Positions 47,794-55,659 are shown, counted from the first letter of the stretch. The stretch is DNA of 64,000 nt from Globodera rostochiensis (GCA_018350325.1 JAEVLN010000005.1:1-64000); one strand, 5' to 3'. Numbers and translations are program-made. Notes: a model not told the origin generated them from the letters alone.

Positions 47794-48021
47794 CTAAGAA
47801 ATGTCAATGCAAACACACACTTTTTTATCATTCATTGTCATACGCACAATATTTTCGTCAATATTCTTGATCTTTGAGTCTGATTTATTTGTTTCATGTT
47901 TAATCAGAAAATGTCCTGGCAGGACTTCCAGGTTTCGGATGGCCCCCAGGACAGCAGCAATCCTAAGAGGTTTACTACCTGGCAACCAACAACAACCATA
48001 GCATATGCGGTGCCGCTTCAT
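47794..48021 (-). CDS. hypothetical protein, 75 aa, ATG start
   Basis: A minus-strand ATG frame of 75 codons. The first half coincides with a GC-rich island and reads CWLPGSKPLRIAAVLGAIRN. The same island is also open on the plus strand, where ATGTTTAATCAG (acceptor-like) precedes a Gly/Pro/Gln-rich reading (GLPGFGWPPGQQQS) resembling a scrap of collagen. The coding strand is therefore uncertain and no product is assigned. Confidence 0.25.
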   Translation of the reverse strand: MKRHRICYGCCWLPGSKPLRIAAVLGAIRNLEVLPGHFLIKHETNKSDSKIKNIDENIVRMTMNDKKVCVCIDIS

Positions 48022-48099
48022 CGATTTAATTTAAATCCATTTGTTGTTTTTTAATGCATTTGAAAATAATCAAAATAATGGATTTTTTTTCTTTTAGTT

Positions 48100-48327
48100 T
48101 TAGATATTCTCATCGTCCTGTTTTGTGTATTGTTTATTTAGATATTTGGATACGTTTTCTTTCTGATCTTTTTCTTTTTGATTTTCAATGTTAGTGACAT
48201 CATTTTCAGTGAGGTTTTTGCTTAAAATAAGGCAGTTAAAACTGTGCACTTTAGCGAAAATCCGCTGCACACTTTCGACTTCAGCATCTAACGGATTCCT
48301 CACAATTGTTCTTAGAAAGTTTCGCGA
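48100..48327 (-). CDS. candidate terminal exon, 75 codons
   Basis: On the minus strand an acceptor (TATCATTTTAG) is followed at once by 75 open codons to TAA. The start is RNFLRTIVRNPLDAEVESVQ; the end is Lys/Glu/Gln-rich. The first 25 residues recall a PUB-type helical motif (L-x-x-I-x-x-N-P), a weak resemblance only. The frame needs no ATG because it starts at the acceptor. The Gypsy element begins 138 bp upstream in gene direction, so if the exon is real the element sits in the preceding intron, antisense to the gene. Confidence 0.45.
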   Translation of the reverse strand, partial: SRNFLRTIVRNPLDAEVESVQRIFAKVHSFNCLILSKNLTENDVTNIENQKEKDQKENVSKYLNKQYTKQDDENI

Positions 48328-48459
48328 CTAAAATGATATTTTTAGACTAAATGGGCTTTTTTTATAAAGTTTAAGATCGCTGATAATCCGTAGTTTTTAA
48401 TTTTTAATAAATAAAAATTAATATATATTTAGAAGTTAGAACAACGATGATATATGTAC

Positions 48460-48464
48460 ATAAT
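48460..48464 (+). repeat. target-site duplication, left copy
   Basis: ATAAT directly precedes the 5-prime LTR and is repeated directly after the 3-prime LTR, as expected for a 5-bp staggered integration. Confidence 0.9.
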
Positions 48465-48711
48465 TGTTGGGTGTGGTACACACGCCACAAACGTGATCTT
48501 TCCCTTCATGCTATGTGTGCCCATTTTCCCTTTCTCTATCATCCATGTCACCCCCTATCGATTGAGTCTGACCCGACACTGACCATTCCATCTACATATA
48601 CCCGACGGTTTTCCCTCGTCGGGGCCTCTCTCCACATCATTCCTCATTCCCCAATTTGACCCACATCCTTTTTCGTCCAATAAATAAATTGTGTAATCCC
48701 AATACACAACA
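48465..48711 (+). repeat. 5-prime LTR, 247 bp
   Basis: Starts TGTTGG and ends ACACAACA with 5-bp inverted termini. It holds an ACATATA box (about 48594-48600) and AATAAA (48679-48684), giving the expected promoter and polyadenylation signals. It differs from the 3-prime LTR at three positions only: 48576 (A/C), 48590 (A/C) and 48675 (G/T). Confidence 0.96.
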
Positions 48712-48713
48712 AC

Positions 48714-48728
48714 TGGCGCAGTCAGCAG
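48714..48728 (+). other. primer-binding site, tRNA-Ser-like
   Basis: TGGCGCAGTCAGCAG lies two bases after the LTR. From family knowledge it matches the complement of a eukaryotic serine tRNA 3-prime end at all but about one position. The decayed element at 32.3 kb shares 13 of these bases. Confidence 0.8.
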
Positions 48729-49027
48729 AGGCAAATTTCATCCAAAATTTCACCTAAAGGCGTTCCTTGACCGCACTCAATCAATTCTGTTTCATTCAAA
48801 TTGTGTTGAAACACAACAGTGCGACGTCCATCCACAGTTAAAATTTTGGTGTGCTCACTCAAAAGGCGACGTTCGAGCACGAAATCGGCTTTGTCGGCAA
48901 TCCGAAAAGCTACTTCCACGGGCCCCTTATCTAACGCTAACAAAAGTTTGCAAATCCCCATCTGTCTCTCCCCAAGGAAGTTTCTCAGTGGTCTCAAGCT
49001 GAGTAAAGCAAAAATCGGGTTCGACAT
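48722..49027 (-). CDS. antisense ORF in the retrotransposon leader, 101 aa
   Basis: A 101-codon ATG frame on the strand opposite to gag, ending 7 bp inside the primer-site region. It reads FRIADKADFVLERRLLSEHT and then VDGRRTVVFQHNLNETE, a coherent globular-looking sequence with balanced composition. No domain is recognised. It may be an antisense gene, a fragment of another gene captured in the leader, or the mirror of a plus-strand frame (48819-49067). Confidence 0.35.
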   Translation of the reverse strand: MSNPIFALLSLRPLRNFLGERQMGICKLLLALDKGPVEVAFRIADKADFVLERRLLSEHTKILTVDGRRTVVFQHNLNETELIECGQGTPLGEILDEICLC

Positions 49028-49308
49028 TGCTGGTGTTCTGCTGAACGTATCGGTTCAGTCCGATTAACAGCCGAGTAGGTGGAACACAAGATTTGTGGCA
49101 ACGGCGTTATCGAGCGATCGATTAAAGCCGAAATTGTGTGGAAACAGTCTCCTTTTCTCTGCTTACCCTCATATCATTCACCAGGGAAAGGAACTGCCAA
49201 TCTCAAACACTTTCATTCAATTGCCACTGAAAGCCAAAGTGTAACAACCCTTTCACTTTCACATTTCCACCACTCAACCCAAAATAAATTTCAAAACAAA
49301 TCAATATA
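48729..49308 (+). other. retrotransposon leader (5-prime UTR), 580 bp
   Basis: The region between primer site and gag ATG has no plus frame leading into gag. It is AC/CT-rich near gag (many CACTTTCA-like strings). It carries a 101-codon frame on the minus strand, listed separately. Packaging and dimerisation signals would be expected here but cannot be recognised by eye. Confidence 0.7.
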
Positions 49309-50577
49309 ATGGCCGACCTCGTCCAACTTTTGCAACAATTGTTGACCGCTCAGGCGGAACAACAAAATCAATTTTCACAGGCACTGCAAGCCATGATCAC
49401 GCCCGAAAAACAGAACGCAGAGCTGTTCTCCACCATCAACACCCAAGTCTCAGAGTTCATATACAACCCAGAGACGGACGAGACATTTCGTACATGGTAT
49501 GAACGCTATGGACCGTACATTGAAACTGATGGAAGTGCACTACCAGACACAATGAAAGTCAGGTTACTTACCGGTAAACTAGGGTCTCGGGAATATGTCC
49601 GCTTTTCTGAGCAAATTCTCCCACAAAAACCTACGGACCTTACTTTTGCAGCCACTGTCCAATCATTGGACACAATATTCTGTAGCACCAAATCATTGTT
49701 TGTGCGCAGATACGAAACATTCACCATGAGAAAGGCACCGTCACAGTCCCCGCTCGACTTTGCAACACAAGTCAGCGCAAGCTGCGAGAAATCAAAAATG
49801 GATCTAACCCGCGACGAAGTGAAGTCGCTCATCTTCACCACGGGACTGGGCGAAGAAGACAGAGATTTGCGTGAGCGCTGTCTGAAGTTGATGGAAGACG
49901 CTCGTCAGAAGGGCGCGGCAATCAAATTTTCGGCACTTGTCGAAGAGTGCCGGACGGTCCTCACTCTACGCTCATCAGCCTCCGCGCTTTCTCACCTGGC
50001 TGGGGGCTCTAATTCGGTCACCAATTCCATTTCAGTAAGGCCACAGCGCGTGAGCGAGCGAGTTGGCCGCCAACAGTTCAAATCACCAAACCGGTCGCGA
50101 CACAGCAGTGTGAACCAGCACCACTCACCATCAACGCGTACACAGTCCGCCAACAAACACCAGGCGCCTCCGCCCTACCCATGTCGCTGGTGCAAAGCAA
50201 TGCACTGGATGAGTGATTGTCCAAAACGCCCAAAGGGCCCAAGCTACAGACGCCCTGCCCAGCGCGGCTCTGAATGGCGTTCACCACACCGCACCCGAGA
50301 CGGAAGCAACAAACGACTGGATTCGATGACAGTCCTGAGCATGGACAGCGACAACGAACAATGGATTACGGTGAAGTGTGCAATAAATGGTAATATGGTT
50401 TCTCTAATGGTGGATACGGGATCCCGCCTCACTTGTCACCCCACAGGGCATTCTCAACCTTTTCGGTCTGCCGTGGATTCGCGCATTCGAACACGCCCTC
50501 CACTGGCCAATCGCGACCACGTTGCCCCACGCGGCGGTCTCTTCAATGGTCGCAGCCGCGCCTACCAACGCCGGTGA
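49309..50577 (+). CDS. gag: Gag with protease start (422 aa), Gypsy element
   Basis: Starts at an ATG 580 bp after the primer site. Residues 1-40 are Gln/Leu-rich and coil-like; about 45-210 form the capsid-like gag domain (FRTWYERYGPYIE); 230-290 is basic and Ser/Gln-rich. A zinc knuckle of form C-x2-C-x3-H-x4-C occupies residues 292-304 (one residue shorter than the usual C-x2-C-x4-H-x4-C). Residues 365-376 carry the retropepsin active site DTGS (Asp369), in the same frame, so gag and protease were one polyprotein. About residue 377 the sequence jumps by deletion into another frame, and the last 45 residues are not homologous to anything. Confidence 0.9.
   Translation: MADLVQLLQQLLTAQAEQQNQFSQALQAMITPEKQNAELFSTINTQVSEFIYNPETDETFRTWYERYGPYIETDGSALPDTMKVRLLTGKLGSREYVRFSEQILPQKPTDLTFAATVQSLDTIFCSTKSLFVRRYETFTMRKAPSQSPLDFATQVSASCEKSKMDLTRDEVKSLIFTTGLGEEDRDLRERCLKLMEDARQKGAAIKFSALVEECRTVLTLRSSASALSHLAGGSNSVTNSISVRPQRVSERVGRQQFKSPNRSRHSSVNQHHSPSTRTQSANKHQAPPPYPCRWCKAMHWMSDCPKRPKGPSYRRPAQRGSEWRSPHRTRDGSNKRLDSMTVLSMDSDNEQWITVKCAINGNMVSLMVDTGSRLTCHPTGHSQPFRSAVDSRIRTRPPLANRDHVAPRGGLFNGRSRAYQRR
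50359..50521 (+). pseudogene. truncated aspartic protease (retropepsin)
   Basis: The first strand and catalytic DTGS are in the gag frame (ending near 50430). The C-terminal strand NLFGLPWI with the GLxWI signature appears about 45 bases later in the pol frame. In this family roughly 60 or more residues normally separate them, so most of the fold is missing. The reading frame also shifts at the junction. No functional protease can be made from this copy. Confidence 0.8.
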
Positions 50578-52033
50578 TCTGACAAGTCATTTAAAAAGCG
50601 AATTTCCCCAAGTTTTCAGCGAAGGCTTGGGAAAGTGCACGAAGATGAAGGCGCACCTGCATCTGAAACCAGATGCCACCCCGGTCTTTTGCAGGCCTAG
50701 GCCGGTGCCCCATGGCGCACGTGACGCCGTGGACGCCGAACTGGACCGTTTGTTAAAAATCGGGGCCATCAAACAAATTGACTATAGTAGATGGGCCGCC
50801 CCAATCGTTGCAGTTAAGAAAAGGTCCGCCGACACGAGAGTGTGCATTGATTTTTCAACGGGACTCAACAACAACATCGAGCTGCATCGCCATCCCTTGC
50901 CCCTCCCCGCGGACATTTTCTATGGCATTCGCGGAACATCGGTGTTCAGCCAAATCGATTTTCGCGACGCCTATCTACAAGTGGAGCTGGACGACGAATC
51001 GAAAGCACTGGTTGGTTTGAACACACACCGCGGCTTATTTCAATACCAACGTTTACCGTTTGGCATAAAGTCCGCCCCGTCCATTTTCCAGAAACTTATG
51101 GATGAGTTAGTTGCAGGCCTACAAGGCGTTTTCGTTTATTTGGACGATTTCGTGGTAGCATCAAACTCCGTCCACGAGCATTTCACGGCTCTGCACGAGC
51201 TTTTCAGGCGTCTGGACCAATGGGGCATGCGAGTCAAAATGTCCAAATGTCAATTTCTGTGTTCCAAGCTCAAATTCTTGGGCCATGTCATTTCAGCGGA
51301 AGGCATCCGCCCAGACCCGGCCCGTTTCTCATTCTCACACAATACGACCCGCACAAGCCGATCGTTGTGGCCGCCGACGCAAGTCGTTCGAATGGTCTAC
51401 GGCCGACCCTTCACATTGCTCACCGATCACAAGCCGCTCCTGTCAATTTTTGGCTCCAAAAGCGGCATCCCCATCTACACAGCGTCAAGACTCCAAAGAT
51501 GGGCCCTCATTTTGCTTAATTATGACTTCAAAATTCAATACATTTCAACCAAAAATTTTGGGCAGGTTGATTCCTTATCCAGACTCATAGCGGTGCAAAA
51601 AGAAGCAGACGACGAAGAACGAGTGATCGCTTCCGCGGAAATCAACCCAAATTTAGGAAACAACACGGAAGAGCCGGACTTTGTCGCCTCCGCCGTGGAC
51701 TACGTGTTCCACTCAAACATCGAACAACTTCCCATTTCAGCTTTGGAAGTTGCAGAGTTCACGCAACACGACGAACTCCTGCACCAAGTCTTCGACCACT
51801 GCCGTACTCGCTGGCCCAAGGAGGCCGCTTCGTCCTCACTCGCCGCATACTTTGTTCACCGCGCGAAAATCACCGAAGTGCAGGGTTGTCTTCTGTTCGG
51901 CGACCGAGTCATCATTCCGACGGCGTTGCGACAACGAATCCTCACTTCCCTGCACTTCGCCCATCCAGGCGTGGTGCGGATGAAAAGCCTGGCACGCCAG
52001 TTCGTATATTGGCCCCGAATCGATACCACATAG
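50522..52033 (+). CDS. pol: disrupted reverse transcriptase/RNase H frame (503 codons)
   Basis: Numbered from 50522 (a TTG; the frame is open from about 50405). RT fingers and palm are intact: IDFRDAYLQVELD with catalytic Asp146, LPFGIKSAP, and YLDD at 206-209. After GIRPDPAR (near 51320) the thumb and connection are missing. A short out-of-frame piece carries the RNase H start (VVAADAS near 51361-51384), then the frame resumes at YGRPFTLLTDHKPLL, so the region around the RNase H catalytic Glu is also missing. VDSLSRL ends RNase H. The rest leads into the integrase zinc-binding N-terminus (LHFAHPG) and stops at TAG 52031. Confidence 0.88.
   Translation: MPHAAVSSMVAAAPTNAGDLTSHLKSEFPQVFSEGLGKCTKMKAHLHLKPDATPVFCRPRPVPHGARDAVDAELDRLLKIGAIKQIDYSRWAAPIVAVKKRSADTRVCIDFSTGLNNNIELHRHPLPLPADIFYGIRGTSVFSQIDFRDAYLQVELDDESKALVGLNTHRGLFQYQRLPFGIKSAPSIFQKLMDELVAGLQGVFVYLDDFVVASNSVHEHFTALHELFRRLDQWGMRVKMSKCQFLCSKLKFLGHVISAEGIRPDPARFSFSHNTTRTSRSLWPPTQVVRMVYGRPFTLLTDHKPLLSIFGSKSGIPIYTASRLQRWALILLNYDFKIQYISTKNFGQVDSLSRLIAVQKEADDEERVIASAEINPNLGNNTEEPDFVASAVDYVFHSNIEQLPISALEVAEFTQHDELLHQVFDHCRTRWPKEAASSSLAAYFVHRAKITEVQGCLLFGDRVIIPTALRQRILTSLHFAHPGVVRMKSLARQFVYWPRIDTT
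51220..51390 (+). pseudogene. out-of-frame RNase H fragment between two deletions
   Basis: In a second frame the sequence reads ILTQYDPHKPIVVAADASRS, the first strand of a Gypsy RNase H with its catalytic Asp (GAC 51376-51378). It is flanked by the lost RT thumb on the left and lost RNase H core on the right. The two junctions happen to restore the pol frame beyond. Confidence 0.75.
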
Positions 52034-53115
52034 AAAGGTGGGTGCGAAATTGTCCCGACTGTGCGCTTTCAGCGAGAACGCCGCCGAAAGTCCCGCTTCG
52101 CCCATGGCCATCTGCAGGTGCAGTCTACGAGCGACTGCACATGGACTTTGCTGGGCCATGCAACGACGGATTCAAGTATTTGGTGGTAGTGGACGCACAC
52201 AGCAAATGGCCGGAAGTGATCAAGATGAACACCACTTCAGCGCCCCTCCTGATCACACAGCTCACGTGGCTCTTTTCGCGCTACGGATTTCCAAAAGAAA
52301 TCGTGTCGGACAATGGTCCACCATTTCGATCACACGACTTTTCCCTCTTTTGCAGAAGTAGGGGTATTAAGCAGTCGTTTTCGCCGCCATTCCACCCGCA
52401 AAGCAACGGGCAAGCGGAAAGGTTCGTCGACATTCTCAAACGGCAGATGCGCAAGTGCGCTCGAGACGACAAGGAGTGGTTGCAGAACTCCCTCCTGGCC
52501 TACCGCAGCACCCCGAGCGAAGTCCTGCATGGCAGGACACCCGCTGAACTCTTTTTAGGCAGGCCCATCCGCACAATTTTATCGTTGGTCAAGCCAACGC
52601 TCCGTCCCGTCAAACATTGTGCAACCGATCAGCACCGCGAGCGCATGGCCAAGCAGTTCAACCGCCGACACAGTGCGCGTGAACGACCGTTCCAGATCGG
52701 GGACCGCGTCATGTTCCTCTACTACCACAACAACAAGCGAACGTGGACGCCAGGCCGAATCATTGGGGGTTCCGGGGTCATTTGGCGTGTCAAAGCGCCC
52801 GGGTTAGATGTTGTCACCATCCGCCACGCAAATCAAATGCGTGCCAACCCCATTCACGACATCCCCATTGTTCCCGCAGAACCGACGCTTCCAGAGCATG
52901 CAAATGGAACCGATCAGACCACTACCCCAAGCCCGCCAACTCGTAGAGTCCGTTTTGCCGACGAACAACAGCCACAACCAAACGAGGCACAAACGGACGG
53001 AGAACAACCCATCCGACGCTCCGCACGGACCAGAACGCCAACACGGATTCTGAGCCCGGACGCGTCCAAGTCCAAATACGACTTAGTCCCGATCAGACGA
53101 AACGATCAAACTTAG
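52029..53115 (+). CDS. integrase, frameshifted from pol (ORF open from 51886)
   Basis: The homologous part begins at about 52029 with ERWVRNCPDC, the CxxC of the HHCC zinc domain whose histidines lie in the previous frame; a small indel near 52024 would explain the break. The catalytic core carries D87, D142 and E178 (numbered from 51886), an exact DD35E spacing (MDFAGP, VSDNGPPF, QAERF). A GPY/F-like module (TWTPGRIIGGSGVIWRV) follows, then a basic tail ending at TAG 53113. The first 47 or so residues of the open frame are a shadow of pol. Confidence 0.9.
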
Positions 53116-53124
53116 AGGGGGAGG
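53114..53124 (+). other. polypurine tract
   Basis: AGAGGGGGAGG directly abuts the 3-prime LTR and overlaps the integrase stop codon. It is the expected plus-strand primer. The same 11 bases occur alone at 34143-34153. Confidence 0.9.
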
Positions 53125-53371
53125 TGTTGGGTGTGGTACACACGCCACAAACGTGATCTTTCCCTTCATGCTATGTGTGCCCATTTTCCCTTTCTCTATC
53201 ATCCATGTCACCCCCTATCGATTGAGTCTGACCCGCCACTGACCATTCCCTCTACATATACCCGACGGTTTTCCCTCGTCGGGGCCTCTCTCCACATCAT
53301 TCCTCATTCCCCAATTTGACCCACATCCTTTTTCTTCCAATAAATAAATTGTGTAATCCCAATACACAACA
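53125..53371 (+). repeat. 3-prime LTR, 247 bp
   Basis: Identical in length to the 5-prime LTR and differing at three sites (53236, 53250, 53335), all transversions. At about 1.2 percent divergence the insertion is recent on a genomic time scale. Confidence 0.96.
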
Positions 53372-53376
53372 ATAAT
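53372..53376 (+). repeat. target-site duplication, right copy
   Basis: ATAAT, identical to 48460-48464. Its last two bases are the AT of the ATG that begins the frame at 53375, so the insertion landed right at that site. Confidence 0.9.
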
Positions 53377-53605
53377 GTTAAAATATTGCTTAAGAAGCAT
53401 GGAACAATTAATAACAATTGATGAAAGAAATCTGCTCAGCTACGCGGCCGTAAAATTAAAAGTGACAGTTAAATTTTTAATAAATAAAATGTTAAAATAC
53501 AAAGAAATTATTAAAATTATTAATCACCAACTATTGGAAAAACATGTAATAAAAATTAAAATACAAAATTTGTCTATAAAAATTCGTGCTTTTTTTGGAA
53601 CTTAA
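53375..53605 (+). CDS. hypothetical 76-aa frame with a 14-3-3-like motif
   Basis: ATG frame of 76 codons. Residues around SMEQLITIDERNLLSYAAVK resemble the conserved E-E-R-N-L-L-S-V-A-Y-K segment of 14-3-3 proteins (about 8 of 12 positions). That segment is GC-richer and ends at GCGGCC|GTAAAATT, a possible donor; the rest is Lys/Ile-rich background. It may be an exon or remnant of a 14-3-3 gene. The similarity is short and could be chance. Confidence 0.27.
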   Translation: MLKYCLRSMEQLITIDERNLLSYAAVKLKVTVKFLINKMLKYKEIIKIINHQLLEKHVIKIKIQNLSIKIRAFFGT

Positions 53606-53647
53606 TTGGTAGACATTTACTAACAAATTAACTATTGTTTTATTTTA

Positions 53648-54010
53648 TTAATAAATATGTTTTGTTAATTTTTGCCAACTCCGGGCAAACTTGCAACAAA
53701 AGCAGTAAGTGCTACACATAAATGCGAAATATGATTTGGACTTCTTTGACATTTTATATTGCGTTTCAACGCTGAACAATGATGTGGTTGTGCAAACCCC
53801 GCATGTGCAGGTCATATCGGTGCGTGCTCCCACATTTGCGCCCCCCACTTTTGCGCCCTCAGATGGAGAAAAAAAATTCATTTTTGATAAAATTTCGAAA
53901 AGCTGTTCCATTGTCGGCCCTTTCATTTCTGCCGTTGCATTAACTTGAATATGGGTACCAAATTCTTCGGATCCGATAGTTTCGGCGCGACCAGTTCGGC
54001 GCCCGCCCAC
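53648..54010 (-). CDS. hypothetical protein, 120 aa, minus strand
   Basis: The longest frame outside the retroelements, in a GC-richer block. It reads EMKGPTMEQLFEILSKMNFF in the middle and has many cysteines later (TCTCGVC and CSTYCFCC). The 5-prime part is GC-rich with repeated GCGCCGAA strings. It lies on the A-rich strand and could be upstream of the exon at 48100-48327, with the retrotransposon in the intron. No family recognised. Confidence 0.35.
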   Translation of the reverse strand: MGGRRTGRAETIGSEEFGTHIQVNATAEMKGPTMEQLFEILSKMNFFSPSEGAKVGGANVGARTDMTCTCGVCTTTSLFSVETQYKMSKKSKSYFAFMCSTYCFCCKFARSWQKLTKHIY

Positions 54011-54053
54011 ACAAAAAATATTATTTTGTCGCCGAAAGCTTAATTTGTTAGCG

Positions 54054-54143
54054 CAAATTAGGCTCAGGCCTAAACCTAAGCTAGCTTAGGCCTAAGCCTA
54101 ACGAACCCCAAGCCAGGGTGGCTTAGGCCTAAGCCTAACGAAC
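54054..54143. repeat. inverted TTAGGC-type (telomere-like) cluster
   Basis: A 23-bp unit GCTTAGGCC...ACGAAC occurs at 54084-54106 and 54121-54143, each containing TTAGGC head-to-head with GCCTAAGCCTAA. Further TTAGGC and CCTAA copies lie at 54058-54082. TTAGGC is the nematode telomere hexamer, so this may be a scar of telomere addition, break repair or a telomere fusion. It is too short to be functional. Confidence 0.65.
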
Positions 54144-54546
54144 AGTTCTGATTTTTGCATACTCCGGTGAACACAAATGATTTCTCATCGGTGTGCACTT
54201 TAATATCAAAATTTTCAAATTTACGGATTATTGATTTTATTATTTTTGTGTCAAATGTTCCTTATTTAAAATAAAGTTAGGGCGACTCGCTTTTTCTGTT
54301 TATTATTTATTGATTCTTTATTTTAATTATTTAATCGTTTATTTAATAATTATTTTCGTAAATTGATTAATAAAGAAAAGTTGATTAATAAGCTTGCCCA
54401 TGAAGTTGTTATACTTTTTAAAAATGATTGCCGATTTCCGAGATTATTTAGGGATTTCTTTTAATAAAATTAAACTTTTTTTAAAATATACCACAGGCTA
54501 TGAACAAAACATGGTACAAATTGAACACTTGAACCTGATTGTGTAG

Positions 54547-54633
54547 AGGAAAATAAATGCCCTGGCCCTGAGAATGCGTATTTTAATCGGGGAAAAGAAA
54601 TGCCCTGGCCCTGAGAATGCGTATTTTAATCGG
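54547..54633 (+). repeat. 43-bp tandem duplication
   Basis: ATGCCCTGGCCCTGAGAATG with the following CGTATTTTAATCGG occurs twice back to back (starts 54557 and 54600). The copies are identical over 34 bases. The G+C rise is local. Recent slippage or repair duplication. Confidence 0.9.
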
Positions 54634-54713
54634 TCTGAAAAGCATAAAATAAATGGGAATGTAATTTCTATTTTATTTAACACATTAAAATGTATAAGTT
54701 AATATTTCTGCAG

Positions 54714-54803
54714 ACCATCTTAGCGCTGCACAGAGGAAGAAACCAATATGTAACATTACATGGTATTAACATTTATAATATTTATAAAAAATCATCAAAG
54801 TAA
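54714..54803 (+). CDS. candidate exon after canonical acceptor
   Basis: AATATTTCTGCAG ends at 54713; the next frame is open for 29 codons to TAA, starting TILALHRGRNQYVTLHGINI. The island is GC-richer only in its first 50 bases, so the exon may end earlier. Product unknown. Confidence 0.35.
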   Translation, partial: TILALHRGRNQYVTLHGINIYNIYKKSSK

Positions 54804-55659
54804 AAAATACTATTTAAATTAAGCAAACCAATTTAAAATAATTTATGATACAAAAATCAATTCAAATTTTGAAGGTAACTCTTCCTCAATAAAATGTTTA
54901 AAGATATAAAAAAATAGCAAAAAATATAGAAAATATAATGCTCGGAGAATGCTAAATAAACATTTGTTTTAAAAAAAGAATTACCACGTCGTAATCATAA
55001 GAAATGCGATCTATAGGTTAACAGCAGATACAAATATAATAATATCAAAAAACAAACAATTATTTTTAAATGATAGTCAATTTAACAATGTTAAATTTAT
55101 CAAACTTTTTATAAATATTAAAATTTTTAAAAGTCTTTTTGTAACTTTTTCTGGGCGAACCATAAATCAACACATGCAGCGACGTCATGACGTGGTGCCT
55201 ATCTCCTTCCTATAAAAAAATATATAAAAATAGAGGATTCACGGCGGGTAATTTAAATATATTTATAATTTAAAAATTCTTATATATAGTTTTTTTGTTA
55301 AACATAAATTTATAGAATATGAATAACGCTTAAAAATATTGGTAAACAAATAAATGTTTTGCATTAAAATTTATAATAAACTCAGTAGGTGCTTAAAGTA
55401 AAAACAAAAAATTTATGTTTAATCAAAATGTTATTTAGCTGCGATTAATTTTGTGCATATTAATACACTTTGACTCAATAACTACATTGACGAACTCATA
55501 AAAATGGTTAGTACGTCGTTGCCATTGAAAAAACCCAACTGGGGATAGTCAAAATTATTTACTTCTATAAACAATTAATCACACATTATACCAAACAGTA
55601 TCATTTAATAAAAATTAAAGTGTAAGCAGCAAATAGAATATTTGTATTGCCTTACTCAG

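Larger units (their letters stand above)
46741..48459. other. T-rich stretch between satellite and retroelement
   Basis: T-biased on the plus strand. Besides the two minus-strand frames listed separately, it has an open plus frame (46921-47106, TTG start) with one hydrophobic segment (FFVVLGISLIFLSYLF) and GC-richer islands near 46990-47100 and 47910-48010. The rest is low-complexity A/T. Confidence 0.4.
48465..53371 (+). mobile_element. Ty3/Gypsy LTR retrotransposon, 4.9 kb, defective
   Basis: Complete ends: 247-bp LTRs (TGTTG...CAACA), primer-binding site, polypurine tract and a 5-bp target duplication. Internal order is gag, protease, reverse transcriptase, RNase H, integrase, which defines Ty3/Gypsy rather than Ty1/Copia. 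The protein character (K02A2.6-like polyprotein, tRNA-Ser-type primer site) suggests the Mag-related branch; that is inference. Its base composition is near balanced, in sharp contrast to the host DNA. Protease, RT thumb and RNase H are partly deleted and integrase is frameshifted, so it cannot move on its own. It is antisense to the exon candidate at 48100-48327. Confidence 0.97.

Noticed and set aside
48465..48711. ORFs of 62-70 codons inside each LTR (48447-48659, 53131-53319)
   Set aside because: They lie in regulatory LTR sequence, differ only as the LTRs do and do not connect to gag.
49506..49841. 111-codon minus frame opposite gag
   Set aside because: It is the complement of well-supported gag coding sequence and shows no domain.
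51836..53007. Many 60-107 codon frames on both strands within the Gypsy element
   Set aside because: They are shadows of pol and integrase in other frames; balanced G+C makes stops rare there.
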